A stretch of DNA of 64,000 nt. It comes from Elusimicrobiota bacterium (GTDB lineage Bacteria > Elusimicrobiota > Elusimicrobia > UBA1565 > UBA9628). Positions 16,264 through 25,127 of the stretch are shown piece by piece. Positions within the stretch are counted from its first letter, which is position 1; every line of letters begins with the position of its first letter. Location of the stretch: the NCBI GenBank assembly GCA_016182905.1, contig JACPFR010000010.1, forward strand, positions 174,578-238,577, written 5' to 3'. Under the pieces are notes generated by a model. The model was not told the DNA's origin, ran no database searches, and was given only the letters and a program-made list of their open reading frames with translations. A program made the translations under genes and the position numbers.

Positions 16264-17274
16264 TTACTGCACCTCCATGTATCCGCCGCCCCACGCCAGG
16301 CCGGCACCGAGGACTGCGTACACGATCTGATCGCCCTTCTTGAGCTTGTCGAGCCTCTGGGCGATCGCCGACGGCATCCCGGCCGAGGCGATGTTCCCCT
16401 GCACCTGCACGTTGCTGATGTGGTGCTCTTTCGGCAGGTTCAGATGGCCGATGATGGACTCCTGCATCACGAAGTTCGCCTGGTGGGTGACCGTGTACAC
16501 GTCCTCGGCGAAGAGCTTCTTCGCGGCGGCGATCTGCTCGAACATCTCGACGGTGCGGCGGATGGAGAATTCCCGCACCTTCGCGCCGTCCTGCCAGAAG
16601 TGGCGGGTGGAGTCCACCTTCACGTCCTCGCAGCCCTGCGGGTCGGTGGCGAAGACCATCGGCTCGATCTTGATGCGGCCCTTGTGCTTGAGCGAGCAGA
16701 TCTGGGCGGCGGCGCCGTCGCCCCAGATGTAGCCGTCGAAGTTCTCGGGGGAGTAGTCGGTGCGCGTCGTGTAGCAGGCGGTCTGCACGGTCAGCACGAA
16801 TTCCGGGAAAGCGCTCTCCTTCAGGTCGCCCAGGTACTTCATGTGGCGGGCGAAGGAGGAGCACGCGGTGTTCATGTCGATGTGCGGGCCGGGCCCGATG
16901 CCGAGGGCCTTGGCGACGTAATTGCCGGTGCCGGGGATCAGGTCGAAAGGAAGGTCGGAGTTGCACACGACCATCCCGATCTGAGAGGGCTTCACGCCGC
17001 AGTGCGCCATCGCCTTCTGGGCGGCGCGCACGGCGAGGGTCACCGGCGTCTCGCCGTTGGCGCGGGCGTGGACGATCGCCTGCAGCGGGTCCTTGTTGTG
17101 CGTCTTGACGATGTATTCCTTGGAGAGGACCGAGTATCGCTTCTGGATGCCGAGGCGCGAGAGGCACCACTCGGGCGTCTTCTTCAAGCCGACCTCCTTA
17201 TGCAGGAAGTCGTTGTCGATCTCGGTCTTGGGGAGGGCCCAGCCCATCCCGAGGATGTTGAAGGAGTTGTTCAT
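16264..17274 (-). CDS. fabH: 3-oxoacyl-ACP synthase III (KASIII-type)
   Basis: A 336-residue starter condensing enzyme with the KASIII triad C138 (NTACSSF), H264 (THQANFV) and N294 (GNIASAG). KASIII joins an acyl-CoA starter to malonyl-ACP. The start at 17274 shares one base with the TGA of the enoyl reductase gene (TGATG). Sequence between the active sites includes the WGDGAAA turn seen in FabH-type enzymes. Starter specificity cannot be read from the sequence; DarB- and OleA-like relatives exist, but the operon context favours a fatty-acid starter role. Confidence 0.85.
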   Translation of the reverse strand: MNNSFNILGMGWALPKTEIDNDFLHKEVGLKKTPEWCLSRLGIQKRYSVLSKEYIVKTHNKDPLQAIVHARANGETPVTLAVRAAQKAMAHCGVKPSQIGMVVCNSDLPFDLIPGTGNYVAKALGIGPGPHIDMNTACSSFARHMKYLGDLKESAFPEFVLTVQTACYTTRTDYSPENFDGYIWGDGAAAQICSLKHKGRIKIEPMVFATDPQGCEDVKVDSTRHFWQDGAKVREFSIRRTVEMFEQIAAAKKLFAEDVYTVTHQANFVMQESIIGHLNLPKEHHISNVQVQGNIASAGMPSAIAQRLDKLKKGDQIVYAVLGAGLAWGGGYMEVQ

Positions 17275-18239
17275 CACAGGCCGGAGATGGCCTCTCCGCC
17301 GTCGGTGCGGATTATCGAGCCGTTCGCCCACCGCAAGGTGGGCGTGCAGAGGCCGAGGATGGTCTCGGCGACGTCCTCCGGCGTGGTGAGCCGGTGGAAC
17401 GGGTTGCGCAGGCGGGCCTGCGCCTTCATCAGGTCGAAGTTCGGGATCGCGTTGCCGGCGGGCGTGTCGGTGATGCCGGCCTGGACGATATATGAGGAAA
17501 CCCCGTAAGGCGCGAGCTCGACGGCCATCGCGCGGCAGGAGGCCTCGAGGGCGGTCTTCGCGGCGGAGACGGCGGCGTAGCCCTTCCAGGCGACCTCGTT
17601 GCCTTCGGAGGTCATGGCCACGAGGCGGGCGTCCTTGCTGAGCAGCCCTTCCTTGCAGAGCTCGCGGCCCCACAGCAGATAATCGTAACCCATCATGAAG
17701 ATCGTCTTCATGAGGTCGTCCTGGGTCAGGAGCTCCTCGCGGTACGGGATCCGGGAATCGGCGAGGGTATGCAGGGCGTCGCAGCCCTTCTCGTGGAAGG
17801 CGGTGTTGACGGCGGCCTTGACCTTCTCGGCGGAGATGCCGAGGGCGTCGGCAAGTCCCTTGATGGCCATCCCGCGGAAGTCGGGGGTCTTGTCCTCGAT
17901 CATCAGGCGGCAGGAGCCGGCCGCGATGGACTGCATGAACAGGTGGACCTTGCCGGGGCCGCAGTTGGTTTGGATGCTCTCGAAGAGCTCGCCTCTTCCG
18001 TCCTCGTCGAAGAGGTTGACGTTGTGGGTGACGAGCTTGACGCCCGCGGCTCGGATCTCGTCGAAATGGGGCTTGATCACCGTCTCGACGGTGCCTTCCT
18101 TGTCCTTGTGGCCGATGAGGAGGTTGAAGCCGGCGCGTGCCAGTCTTTTAGACGTCGCCAGGCCGAAGCCGGAGGAGCCGCCGAGGACGACGGCCCAGAG
18201 GCCGGAACCGTGGAAATCGAGAGTGTTTTTCTGATCCAT
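17274..18239 (-). CDS. Enoyl-ACP reductase-like SDR
   Basis: This 321-residue SDR has a nucleotide-binding loop LGGSSGFG (19-26) and the tyrosine-lysine pair Y221-x6-K228. The six-residue gap is the FabI-type spacing (ordinary SDRs have three), so it probably reduces trans-2-enoyl-ACP with NAD(P)H. It is longer than FabI (about 260), with an insert around residues 115-180. It is first in the fab-type operon. TAAAAT ends six bases before the ATG, so translation probably starts at the mRNA 5' end. Other ketoreductase functions are possible, but no other enoyl reductase is present in the operon. Confidence 0.75.
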   Translation of the reverse strand: MDQKNTLDFHGSGLWAVVLGGSSGFGLATSKRLARAGFNLLIGHKDKEGTVETVIKPHFDEIRAAGVKLVTHNVNLFDEDGRGELFESIQTNCGPGKVHLFMQSIAAGSCRLMIEDKTPDFRGMAIKGLADALGISAEKVKAAVNTAFHEKGCDALHTLADSRIPYREELLTQDDLMKTIFMMGYDYLLWGRELCKEGLLSKDARLVAMTSEGNEVAWKGYAAVSAAKTALEASCRAMAVELAPYGVSSYIVQAGITDTPAGNAIPNFDLMKAQARLRNPFHRLTTPEDVAETILGLCTPTLRWANGSIIRTDGGEAISGL

Positions 18240-18245
18240 TAAGGT

Positions 18246-18275
18246 ATTTTACCATGTCCTGACCGGTTTCGGTCA
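18246..18275 (-). promoter_or_regulatory. Fab-type operon promoter with palindromic candidate operator
   Basis: On the minus strand TAAAAT (18251-18246) lies six bases before the ATG at 18239. Directly upstream is a perfect 6-bp-arm inverted repeat TGACCG-GTTT-CGGTCA (18260-18275) that covers the expected -35 region. A repressor bound there would block the polymerase, a plausible way to tie lipid synthesis to a metabolite. The regulator is unknown. Confidence 0.45.
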
Positions 18276-18313
18276 TTGATCCCCGTCAATCCTCCGGTGC
18301 CAGGCTTTAGAGG

Positions 18314-18808
18314 TTAAGGCTTGGGTTTGATCAGCTCCGCCTTGATGGCCGGGAACTGGTCGGGCGGGAACTCGCGGCTGGACAGGAGGCTGCCGTCGTT
18401 GCCGTACACCGATTCGGTGCACCGGGCCTCGTCGGTCTCGTAGGTCCGCTCGCAGATGAACAGGGGGCTGGCGCCGCCGTCGTTGAAGGCGTAGATGGCG
18501 ATGTCGGCGTCGGGGCCGGTGCACAGCAGGGGGGTCTTCTTCAGGAGGGTCGCGTTGCAGGGCTTGTAATGATACTCGAGCGAGGCCAGGCAGCGTCCCT
18601 TGTCCCGGTCGTAGGAGTGCTCGACGATGCCCTCGAAGTATCGGGGGGACCGCGCCCGGACGGTCTTGTCGAGGGCCTTGGTCAGGGCGCGGCACTCGCT
18701 CTCGCGGCGGGCGCGCGTCGCGTCGACGTGGCGGATGGCGAAGATCCCGCCGAGAGCGGCTCCGGCGATGGCGGCGAACACGGCGGCCTGGGGGCCTCGT
18801 CGTTTCAC
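18314..18808 (-). CDS. Exported or membrane-anchored Cys-containing protein of unknown function
   Basis: A 164-residue protein with a short basic N-terminus and one hydrophobic segment (about residues 8-24, AAVFAAIAGAALGGIFAI), which could anchor it or be a signal peptide. The mature part has six cysteines (as in ESECRAL, KGRCLAS, KPCNAT), consistent with disulfides in the periplasm. I recognise no family. The GTG start at 18808 is supported by TAGAAT six bases upstream (leaderless arrangement). It is divergent from the metal-efflux island. Confidence 0.65.
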   Translation of the reverse strand: MKRRGPQAAVFAAIAGAALGGIFAIRHVDATRARRESECRALTKALDKTVRARSPRYFEGIVEHSYDRDKGRCLASLEYHYKPCNATLLKKTPLLCTGPDADIAIYAFNDGGASPLFICERTYETDEARCTESVYGNDGSLLSSREFPPDQFPAIKAELIKPKP

Positions 18809-18814
18809 GGGCGC

Positions 18815-18820
18815 ATTCTA
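18815..18820 (-). promoter_or_regulatory. -10 element of leaderless-type promoter
   Basis: Minus-strand TAGAAT (18820-18815), then GCGCCC and GTG at 18808. It is back to back with the promoter of the divergent gene at 18880. Confidence 0.4.
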
Positions 18821-18844
18821 CAATAATTCCGGCGGCCGGCGCTC

Positions 18845-18873
18845 TTGCGGGAAGTTCCGTTGCATGGTATGCT
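18845..18873 (+). promoter_or_regulatory. Leaderless-type promoter of the metal-efflux island
   Basis: TTGCGG (18845-18850), 17-nt spacer, TATGCT (18868-18873), six bases, ATG 18880. It probably drives the small Cys-rich protein and the CusC/B/A-like genes. Confidence 0.5.
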
Positions 18874-18879
18874 GTGATG

Positions 18880-19233
18880 ATGGCGCGCAAAGCCTTCGGT
18901 CTGCTCCTCTCCTTGGCCCTGTCCGTCGCATGGGTGGGGCCCCTCTGCGCGATGCCGATGGGACCGACCCACGCTTGCTGCGTGGGGGGCGGGGCGCCGA
19001 TGCCGGCGCCCTCGAACGGGGACGTGCCGGCCTGCTGCCGCCCCGCCGACTCCGTGCCGGCCGCCTCGACCGCCGCCCTCCTGGCGCCCGTCCCCGCCCT
19101 TCTTCCGTCCGGCGTGATCGTCGCCCAGCCGCCCGCCTCGGGCGGCGAGGCGACGTCGCGCTCCGTCGCCTCCGCGCCTCAGGCGCCGCCGGGGACGCAC
19201 TCCGGGCTGTCGCCGCCTTCCTCCGGACTGTAA
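18880..19233 (+). CDS. Small exported Cys-rich protein at head of metal-efflux island
   Basis: A 117-residue protein with a clear signal peptide (ARKAFGLLLSLALSVAWVG) and a mature part that is mostly Ala/Pro/Ser but contains two Cys pairs (ACCVGG and ACCRP) plus Met-Pro-Met near the cleavage site. These could bind soft metals. Start 18880 is chosen over the in-frame ATG at 18877 because it lies exactly six bases after the TATGCT -10. The TolC-type gene follows after 59 bases. No family is recognised; a periplasmic metal-binding or sensing role is inferred from context only. Confidence 0.6.
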   Translation: MARKAFGLLLSLALSVAWVGPLCAMPMGPTHACCVGGGAPMPAPSNGDVPACCRPADSVPAASTAALLAPVPALLPSGVIVAQPPASGGEATSRSVASAPQAPPGTHSGLSPPSSGL

Positions 19234-19292
19234 GGTCCGCCGCTCGCCCGCGTCTTCGGGCGACGCCGTCCGACGCCGTTTCCGGAGGATCC

Positions 19293-20525
19293 GTGTTCCA
19301 GATCATCGCAGCCGTTCTGCTCGCCGCCTTAGCCGTCCCGTCCCGCGCCCAGCCGCCCGACGCCTTGACCTTGCCCGCCGTGCTCGAGACCGCGCGCCGC
19401 GACGCGCCGTCCGTGCGCGCCGCGGCGATGCACCGCGACGCCGAGCGCGCCCTCGTCAAGAGCGAGGCCTCGCCCGACAAGCCCATGCTCGAGCTCGAGC
19501 GCGCGCGCGGTCCCGTGGGGGGGAGCCCCCTCTCCGGACCCGAGAAGACCTGGTCGGTGAGCCAGCAGATCCCTTTCCCGACGGCCTTGTACTACCGCGG
19601 ACGGGCCGCCGCGCGCGAGGCCGACGCGGCCGAGGCTCAGGCCCGCTTCGCGATCGTCGCGGCGTCGGCGCGGGCGCGCGAGGCCTACGCCGACCTGTAC
19701 GAGGCCGAGCGCTCGCTGGCCCTCCTCGACGAGATCGTCGACCTGCTGCGCCGATTCTCGCGCGTGGCCGAGGCCAAGTACGCGGCGGGCAAGGGCACGC
19801 AGTCCGACGCGATGAAGGCTCAGCTCGAGCTGACGCGCATGCTCAACGAGAAGGCGCTGGCCGAGGCCGCCGTCGAGGGGGCGAAGGGCTCGCTCAATTC
19901 CGCGATGGGACGCGACGAGGACTCGCCCCTGCCGCCGCTGGCGCCGCCGGCGTCGGCGCTCCCGTCGGCGTCGGGCGCGGAGCTGCGCGCCATCGCGCTC
20001 GCGGAGAACCCCGCGCTCGCGGCCGCCGTCCGGGAGAGCGAGAAGGCGCGCGCCGAGCTCGGCATGAAGCGCTCGGAGTGGCTGCCGGACCTGTCTTTAC
20101 GCTATCGCCGTCGCACGGAGAACGGGATCCGCTCCCACGACGCCTCCTTGGGGTTGTCCGTCCCGTTATGGTTCTGGAAGCAGGCCGGGGCGGCGACGCA
20201 CGCGGGCTACGAGGCGCGGTACGCGGACGCCCTGCGCGAGGGGGAGAGGCTCGAGGTGTTGGCCGCCCTGCGCGCGGCCCACGCCTCCGTGCGGACGCAG
20301 GCGCGCCTGCGCGACGCGTACCGCACGACGGTGATCCCGCAGGCGGAGGCGGCCCTGCGTTCGGCCGAGTCGGCGTACCAGGCGGACCGCGCCGGCTTCC
20401 TCGACCTGCTCGACGCGGGGCGCTCCTTGATCACCGCGCGCCTCGAATCGGCGCGCCATGAGGCGGATTTTGAACGAGCGATGGCGGCCCTGTCGCGGGC
20501 CGTCGGGCGAGAGACGGTTCCCTGA
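19293..20525 (+). CDS. Outer-membrane efflux channel, CusC/TolC family
   Basis: A 410-residue TolC-family protein forming the outer-membrane exit duct of a tripartite RND pump. A signal peptide (about residues 1-20, ending SRAQ) is followed by two repeated long alpha-hairpins rich in Ala/Glu/Arg (for example ARAREAYADLYEAERSLALL and VRTQARLRDAYRTTVIPQAEA), the hallmark of the family. The GTG start at 19293 has a GGAGG site 5-9 bases upstream; the frame is open much further 5' but that extension has no signal sequence. The adaptor and inner-membrane pump follow directly. Confidence 0.85.
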   Translation: MFQIIAAVLLAALAVPSRAQPPDALTLPAVLETARRDAPSVRAAAMHRDAERALVKSEASPDKPMLELERARGPVGGSPLSGPEKTWSVSQQIPFPTALYYRGRAAAREADAAEAQARFAIVAASARAREAYADLYEAERSLALLDEIVDLLRRFSRVAEAKYAAGKGTQSDAMKAQLELTRMLNEKALAEAAVEGAKGSLNSAMGRDEDSPLPPLAPPASALPSASGAELRAIALAENPALAAAVRESEKARAELGMKRSEWLPDLSLRYRRRTENGIRSHDASLGLSVPLWFWKQAGAATHAGYEARYADALREGERLEVLAALRAAHASVRTQARLRDAYRTTVIPQAEAALRSAESAYQADRAGFLDLLDAGRSLITARLESARHEADFERAMAALSRAVGRETVP

Positions 20526-20535
20526 GGATATGACC

Positions 20536-21828
20536 ATGAACAAGAAGATCGTGATGATCGCCGCTCTCGCCGCCGGCGCGGCGGCCTTCGGAGCCTATTC
20601 CCTCTATCGCCGCGGCCCGGCGCCGCACGCGGCCCATCAGGCGGCGCTGTACCAGTGCCCGATGCACCCCTCGGTCACAGCCGACAAGCCGGGCAGCTGC
20701 CCGATCTGCGGCATGGACCTCGTTCCCGTCGAGCCGGCGGCGCAGCCGTCCGCCTCGACCTCCGTCGTCACGGGCAAGTCGATCTGCATCCTGCACAAGT
20801 GCACGATGGCGAACTGCCGCATGGAGCTGCCGATGAAGCCCGGGGAGACGGTGACCTGCCCCGTCTGCGGCACGCACACGGCGCCGGCCGCCGGCTCGAC
20901 GGCGAAGCTCCTCTACTACCGCAATCCGATGAACCCCGCGGTGACCTCTCCCGTGCCGATGAAGGACTCGATGGGCATGGACTACGTGCCAGTGTACGAG
21001 GAAGCGGCTTCCGGGGCGTCCGTCGCCGGGCAGGCCTCCGCGGTGGTCTCCGAGCAGAAGCGCCGGCTCATCGGCATGAAGACCGAGGCGGTCGCCAAGC
21101 GCCGGCTCAAGTTCACCGTGCGCGCCTCCGGCAAGGTGGCCTACGATCCCGAGCTGTACAACGCCATCGCCGAGCATCACTCGGCCATGCTCGCGCGCGA
21201 GAAGGTCAAGGACAGCCCCTGGCCCGACGCCCGGGAGCGGGCCGACGCCCTGGTGGCGGCCGCCGCCCTGCGCCTGCGCCAGCTCGGCCTGTCGGAGGAC
21301 CAGATCGGCGCCTACACCGGCGCCGAGGCCGTGCCCGAGAACCTCCTCATCGGCGGCTCCGGCGGCTCGGTGTGGGTGTACGCGCAGATCTACGAGTACG
21401 AGATCTCCCAGATCCGCCCCGGCCTCGACGCCGAGATCACCACGCCCGCCTACCCCGGGAAGACCTTCCGCGGCAAGGTCCGGACCGTGGACCCGAACCT
21501 CTCGCCCGAGACCCGCTCGCTGCGGGCGCGCATCGAGGTCCCCAACCCGGGCGGCCTGCTCAAGCTCGAGATGTTCGTCAACGCCGCCATCAAGGCCGAC
21601 CTAGGACTGGCGCTCGCTTTGCCCGAGGGCGCGCTCCTCGACAGCGGCGCGCGCAAGCTCGTCTTCGTCGACCTCGGCGAGGGGCGCCTCGAGCCCCGGG
21701 AGGTCCGCGTGGGCCGGGAGGCGGACGGCTATTACGAGCTCCTGTCGGGCGTCAAGGAGGGCGAGAGGGTGGTGACGACGGCCAACTTCCTCATCGACTC
21801 CGAATCGAAGCTGAAGGCGCTGCGATGA
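20536..21828 (+). CDS. CusB-like RND periplasmic adaptor with three metal-binding modules
   Basis: A 430-residue membrane-fusion protein linking pump and channel. After an N-terminal anchor (about residues 5-22) come three metal-site modules: Y-Q-C41-P-M-H-P with C55-P-I-C58-G-M-D (heavy-metal-binding domain), a Cys-rich segment C84-I-L-H-K-C89 to C108-P-V-C111, and a Met-rich version (NPMNPAV to DSMGMDYVPV, about 130-153) lacking Cys. Then follow the HlyD-type barrel and membrane-proximal domains, with a short hairpin. Such modules capture Cu/Ag or Pb/Zn in the periplasm. ATG 20536 is preferred to ATG 20530 because GAGG is better spaced from it. It overlaps the pump gene by four bases. Confidence 0.85.
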   Translation: MNKKIVMIAALAAGAAAFGAYSLYRRGPAPHAAHQAALYQCPMHPSVTADKPGSCPICGMDLVPVEPAAQPSASTSVVTGKSICILHKCTMANCRMELPMKPGETVTCPVCGTHTAPAAGSTAKLLYYRNPMNPAVTSPVPMKDSMGMDYVPVYEEAASGASVAGQASAVVSEQKRRLIGMKTEAVAKRRLKFTVRASGKVAYDPELYNAIAEHHSAMLAREKVKDSPWPDARERADALVAAAALRLRQLGLSEDQIGAYTGAEAVPENLLIGGSGGSVWVYAQIYEYEISQIRPGLDAEITTPAYPGKTFRGKVRTVDPNLSPETRSLRARIEVPNPGGLLKLEMFVNAAIKADLGLALALPEGALLDSGARKLVFVDLGEGRLEPREVRVGREADGYYELLSGVKEGERVVTTANFLIDSESKLKALR

Positions 21829-24800
21829 TCAGGAAGGTCATCGCCTGGTCGGCGCACAACAAGTTCCTGGTCATGGCCCTGACGGGCGTGGCGATGGCGG
21901 TGGGCTGGTACTGCATGAAGAACATACCGCTCGACGCGATCCCGGACCTGTCCGACACCCAGGTCATCGTCTACTCCCGCTGGGACCGCTCGCCCGACAT
22001 CATCGAGGACCAGGTCACCTATCCGATCGTGACCTCCCTGCTGGGCGCGCCGGGCGTCAAGGCGGTGCGCGGCTTCTCGGACTTCGGCTACTCCTACGTC
22101 TACGTGGTCTTCCAGGACGGCACCGACGTGTACTGGGCCCGCTCGCGCGTGCTCGAGTACCTGAGCAAGATCCTGCCGCAGATGCCCGAGGGCGTGCGCA
22201 CCGAGCTCGGCCCCGACGCCACGGGCGTGGGCTGGGTGTACCAGTACGCGCTCGTCGACAAGAGCGGGCGCCACAGCCTGGCGGACCTGCGCTCCTTCCA
22301 GGACTGGAACCTGCGCTACCACCTGCAGGCCGTCCCCGGCGTCGCCGAGGTCGCCTCCATCGGCGGCTTCCAGAAGCAGTACCAGGTCCAGGTCGACCCC
22401 AACGCCCTGTCCGCCTACCGCATACCGCTGGGCAAGGTCGTCGACGCGATCCGCGACGGCAACGACGACGTCGGCGGACGCCTCGTCGAGTTCGCGGGGG
22501 CCGAGTACATGATCCGCGGCCGCGGCTACGCCAAGTCGGTGGAGGACCTCGAGCAGATCGTCGTCGGCCGCGACAAGGGCGGCACCCCGATCCTGATCAA
22601 GAGCGTCGCCAAGGTCGCGCTCGGTCCCGACATCCGGCGCGGCGTCGCCGACCTCGACGGGGAGGGGGACACGGTCGGAGGGATCGTCGTCATGCGTCAC
22701 GGCGAGAACGCGCTGAGCGTCATCGAGAGGGTCAAGGCCCGCCTCGCCGAGCTCAAGCCCTCCTTGCCCGAGGGCGTGGAGCTCGTCGAGACCTACGACC
22801 GCTCCGAGCTGATCATGGGCGCCATCGACACGCTCAAGCACGAGCTCTTCACGCAGATGGTCCTGGTCAGCCTCGTCCTGCTCGTCTTCCTCTGGCACAT
22901 CCCCTCGGCGATCGTGCCGATCGTGACCATCCCGATCTCGACCTTGCTGGCCTTCATCCCGCTGTACTACATGGGCATCAGCGCCAACATCATGTCGATC
23001 GCGGGCATCATGCTGTCCATCGGCGTGCTCGTCGACGGCTCCATGGTCGAGGTGGAGAACGCGTACAAGAAGCTCCAGCTCTGGGACGCGGGCGGGCGCA
23101 AGGGCGACTACCATAAGGTCCGCCTGGAGGCGATGCAGGAGGTCGGCCCGTCGGTGTTCTACTCTTTGCTCGTCGTCGCCGTGGCCTTCTTCCCGATCTT
23201 CGCCCTCGTCGACCAGGAAGGAAGGCTCTTCAAGCCCCTGGCCTACACGAAGAACCTGACGATGTTCCTGGCCGCCTTCCTCGCGCTGACCCTCGACCCC
23301 GCGGTTCGCATGATGTTCTCGCGCATGGACTTCTTCGTCTTCAAGCCCAAATGGCTGGCCTGGACGGTCAACCAGGCCGTCGTCGGGCGCTACTACGCGG
23401 AGGAGGATCACCCGATCAGCAAGGCCTTGTTCCGGGCCTACGATCCCGTGTGCCGCTGGGTCCTCCAGCGCCCGTGGAAGGTGATCGCCGCCGCCGCCCT
23501 CGTCACCTTGGCGACGGTCCCGGTCTACCTCCGGCTCGGCTCGGAGTTCATGCCCCCGCTCAACGAGGGGACGATCCTCTTCATGCCGACGACCTTGCCG
23601 GGCATCTCCGTCACGCAGGCCGCCGACCTCCTCCAGCGCCAGGACGAGGTGCTCAAGAGCTTCCCGGAGGTCGAGCGCGTCTTCGGCAAGGCCGGCCGCG
23701 CGGAGACGTCGACGGACTCGGCCCCGTTCTCGATGATGGAGACCACCGTGGTGCTCAAGCCCATGGAGGAGTGGCGCCGGAAGGAGCGCTGGTACTCGGC
23801 GCTGCCCGAATCCCTCCAGAAGCCCTTGCGGCGCGTCTGGTGGGACCGCGTCACCTGGGAGGAGGTGGTCGCGGAGATGGACGGGAAGATGAAGTTCCCG
23901 GGCGTCACCAACGCCTGGACCATGCCCATCAAGGCGCGCATCGACATGCTGACCACCGGCGTGCGCACGCCGATCGGCATCAAGGTGCAGGGCGCGGACC
24001 TGGCCAGGATCGAGGCCCTGGGCCTCGAGGTCGAGGCAGCCCTGCGCGGCGTGCGCGGCACGCGCTCGGTCTACGCGGAGCGCACGGCCGGAGGCTACTT
24101 CGTCGACTTCAAGCTCAAGCGGGACCAGCTGGCGCGCTACGGCCTCTCCGTGAAGGAAGTCGAGATGGTGATCGTCTCGGCCATCGGCGGCGAGGCGGTG
24201 ACGGTCACCGTCGAGGGCCGGGAGCGCTACAGCGTCAGCGTCCGCTATCCGCGCGAGCTGCGCGACAACCTGCCGAAGCTGCGGCGCGTGCTCGTGTCCA
24301 CGGACGGCGCGCAGATCCCGCTCGCCCAGCTCGCCGACATCGAGCTGGCGATGGGCCCCGCGATGATCCGCAACGAGAACGGCCTGCTCACCGGCTACGT
24401 CTACGTGGACGTCGCCGGGCGCGACATCGGCGGCTACGTCGACGAGGCCAAGAAGAAGGTCGCCGCCGCGGTGTCCATGCCCGCCGGCTACTCCCTGCAG
24501 TGGAGCGGCCAATACGAGAACCTCGCGCGCGTGCGCGAGAAGATGGCGCTCCTGCTGCCTCTGACCGTGGTGCTCATCGTCCTGCTCATGTACATGAACA
24601 CCAAGTCCTGGGTGAAGACCGGCATCGTGATGCTCGCGGTGCCGTTCTCCCTGATCGGCGCCTTCTGGGGCTTCTACCTGCTCGACTACAACCTCTCGGT
24701 GGCGGCCTGGGTGGGCATGATCGCGCTGATGGGCCTCGACGCGGAGACGGGGACGTTCATGCTCCTTTATCTCGACCTGGCCTACGCCGACGCGGTGAAG

Positions 24801-25109
24801 GCGGGGAAGATGCGCACGTATAGGGATCTCGAAGAGGCGGTCGTCCACGGCGCGGTCAAGCGCATCCGCCCGAAGATGATGACGGTGTTCACCGACTTCC
24901 TCGGCCTGATGCCGGTGATGTGGGCCATCGGCGCCGGCTCCGACCTGATGAAGCGCATCGCCGCGCCCATCATCTTCGGCCTGTTCACGAGCTTCACGAT
25001 GGAGCTCGTCGTCTACCCCGCGGTCTTCCTGCTCTGGAAGTGGCACGGGGACATGAGGAAGGGGAGCGTCGTGCCCGACGCCGCCTCGCTGCAGGTGATG
25101 GAAGACTGA
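21825..25109 (+). CDS. CusA-like heavy-metal efflux RND pump
   Basis: A 1094-residue inner-membrane proton-driven pump of the HME-RND family. The N-terminus IPLDAIPDLSDTQVIV and the second-helix region GVLVDGSMVEVENA, with proton-relay D404 (D405 in E. coli CusA), are diagnostic; a twelve-helix layout with two large periplasmic loops fits. Length is slightly above CusA (1047), with an extra stretch after helix 6. The ATGA overlap with the adaptor gene couples their translation. The substrate is probably Cu(I)/Ag(I), judged from the Met/Cys modules of the adaptor, but Zn/Co/Cd pumps (CzcA) are close relatives. Confidence 0.9.
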   Translation: MIRKVIAWSAHNKFLVMALTGVAMAVGWYCMKNIPLDAIPDLSDTQVIVYSRWDRSPDIIEDQVTYPIVTSLLGAPGVKAVRGFSDFGYSYVYVVFQDGTDVYWARSRVLEYLSKILPQMPEGVRTELGPDATGVGWVYQYALVDKSGRHSLADLRSFQDWNLRYHLQAVPGVAEVASIGGFQKQYQVQVDPNALSAYRIPLGKVVDAIRDGNDDVGGRLVEFAGAEYMIRGRGYAKSVEDLEQIVVGRDKGGTPILIKSVAKVALGPDIRRGVADLDGEGDTVGGIVVMRHGENALSVIERVKARLAELKPSLPEGVELVETYDRSELIMGAIDTLKHELFTQMVLVSLVLLVFLWHIPSAIVPIVTIPISTLLAFIPLYYMGISANIMSIAGIMLSIGVLVDGSMVEVENAYKKLQLWDAGGRKGDYHKVRLEAMQEVGPSVFYSLLVVAVAFFPIFALVDQEGRLFKPLAYTKNLTMFLAAFLALTLDPAVRMMFSRMDFFVFKPKWLAWTVNQAVVGRYYAEEDHPISKALFRAYDPVCRWVLQRPWKVIAAAALVTLATVPVYLRLGSEFMPPLNEGTILFMPTTLPGISVTQAADLLQRQDEVLKSFPEVERVFGKAGRAETSTDSAPFSMMETTVVLKPMEEWRRKERWYSALPESLQKPLRRVWWDRVTWEEVVAEMDGKMKFPGVTNAWTMPIKARIDMLTTGVRTPIGIKVQGADLARIEALGLEVEAALRGVRGTRSVYAERTAGGYFVDFKLKRDQLARYGLSVKEVEMVIVSAIGGEAVTVTVEGRERYSVSVRYPRELRDNLPKLRRVLVSTDGAQIPLAQLADIELAMGPAMIRNENGLLTGYVYVDVAGRDIGGYVDEAKKKVAAAVSMPAGYSLQWSGQYENLARVREKMALLLPLTVVLIVLLMYMNTKSWVKTGIVMLAVPFSLIGAFWGFYLLDYNLSVAAWVGMIALMGLDAETGTFMLLYLDLAYADAVKAGKMRTYRDLEEAVVHGAVKRIRPKMMTVFTDFLGLMPVMWAIGAGSDLMKRIAAPIIFGLFTSFTMELVVYPAVFLLWKWHGDMRKGSVVPDAASLQVMED

Positions 25110-25127
25110 AATGGAGGTCGTAGGCAT

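Noticed and set aside
18627..19292. N-terminal extension of the TolC-type protein
   Set aside because: It overlaps the small Cys-rich gene in another frame and lacks a signal; the GTG at 19293 has GGAGG and a signal peptide.
21732..25127. 1131-residue open frame antisense to the RND pump
   Set aside because: Arg/His/Asp-rich shadow of a clear CusA homologue; no domain or ribosome site.
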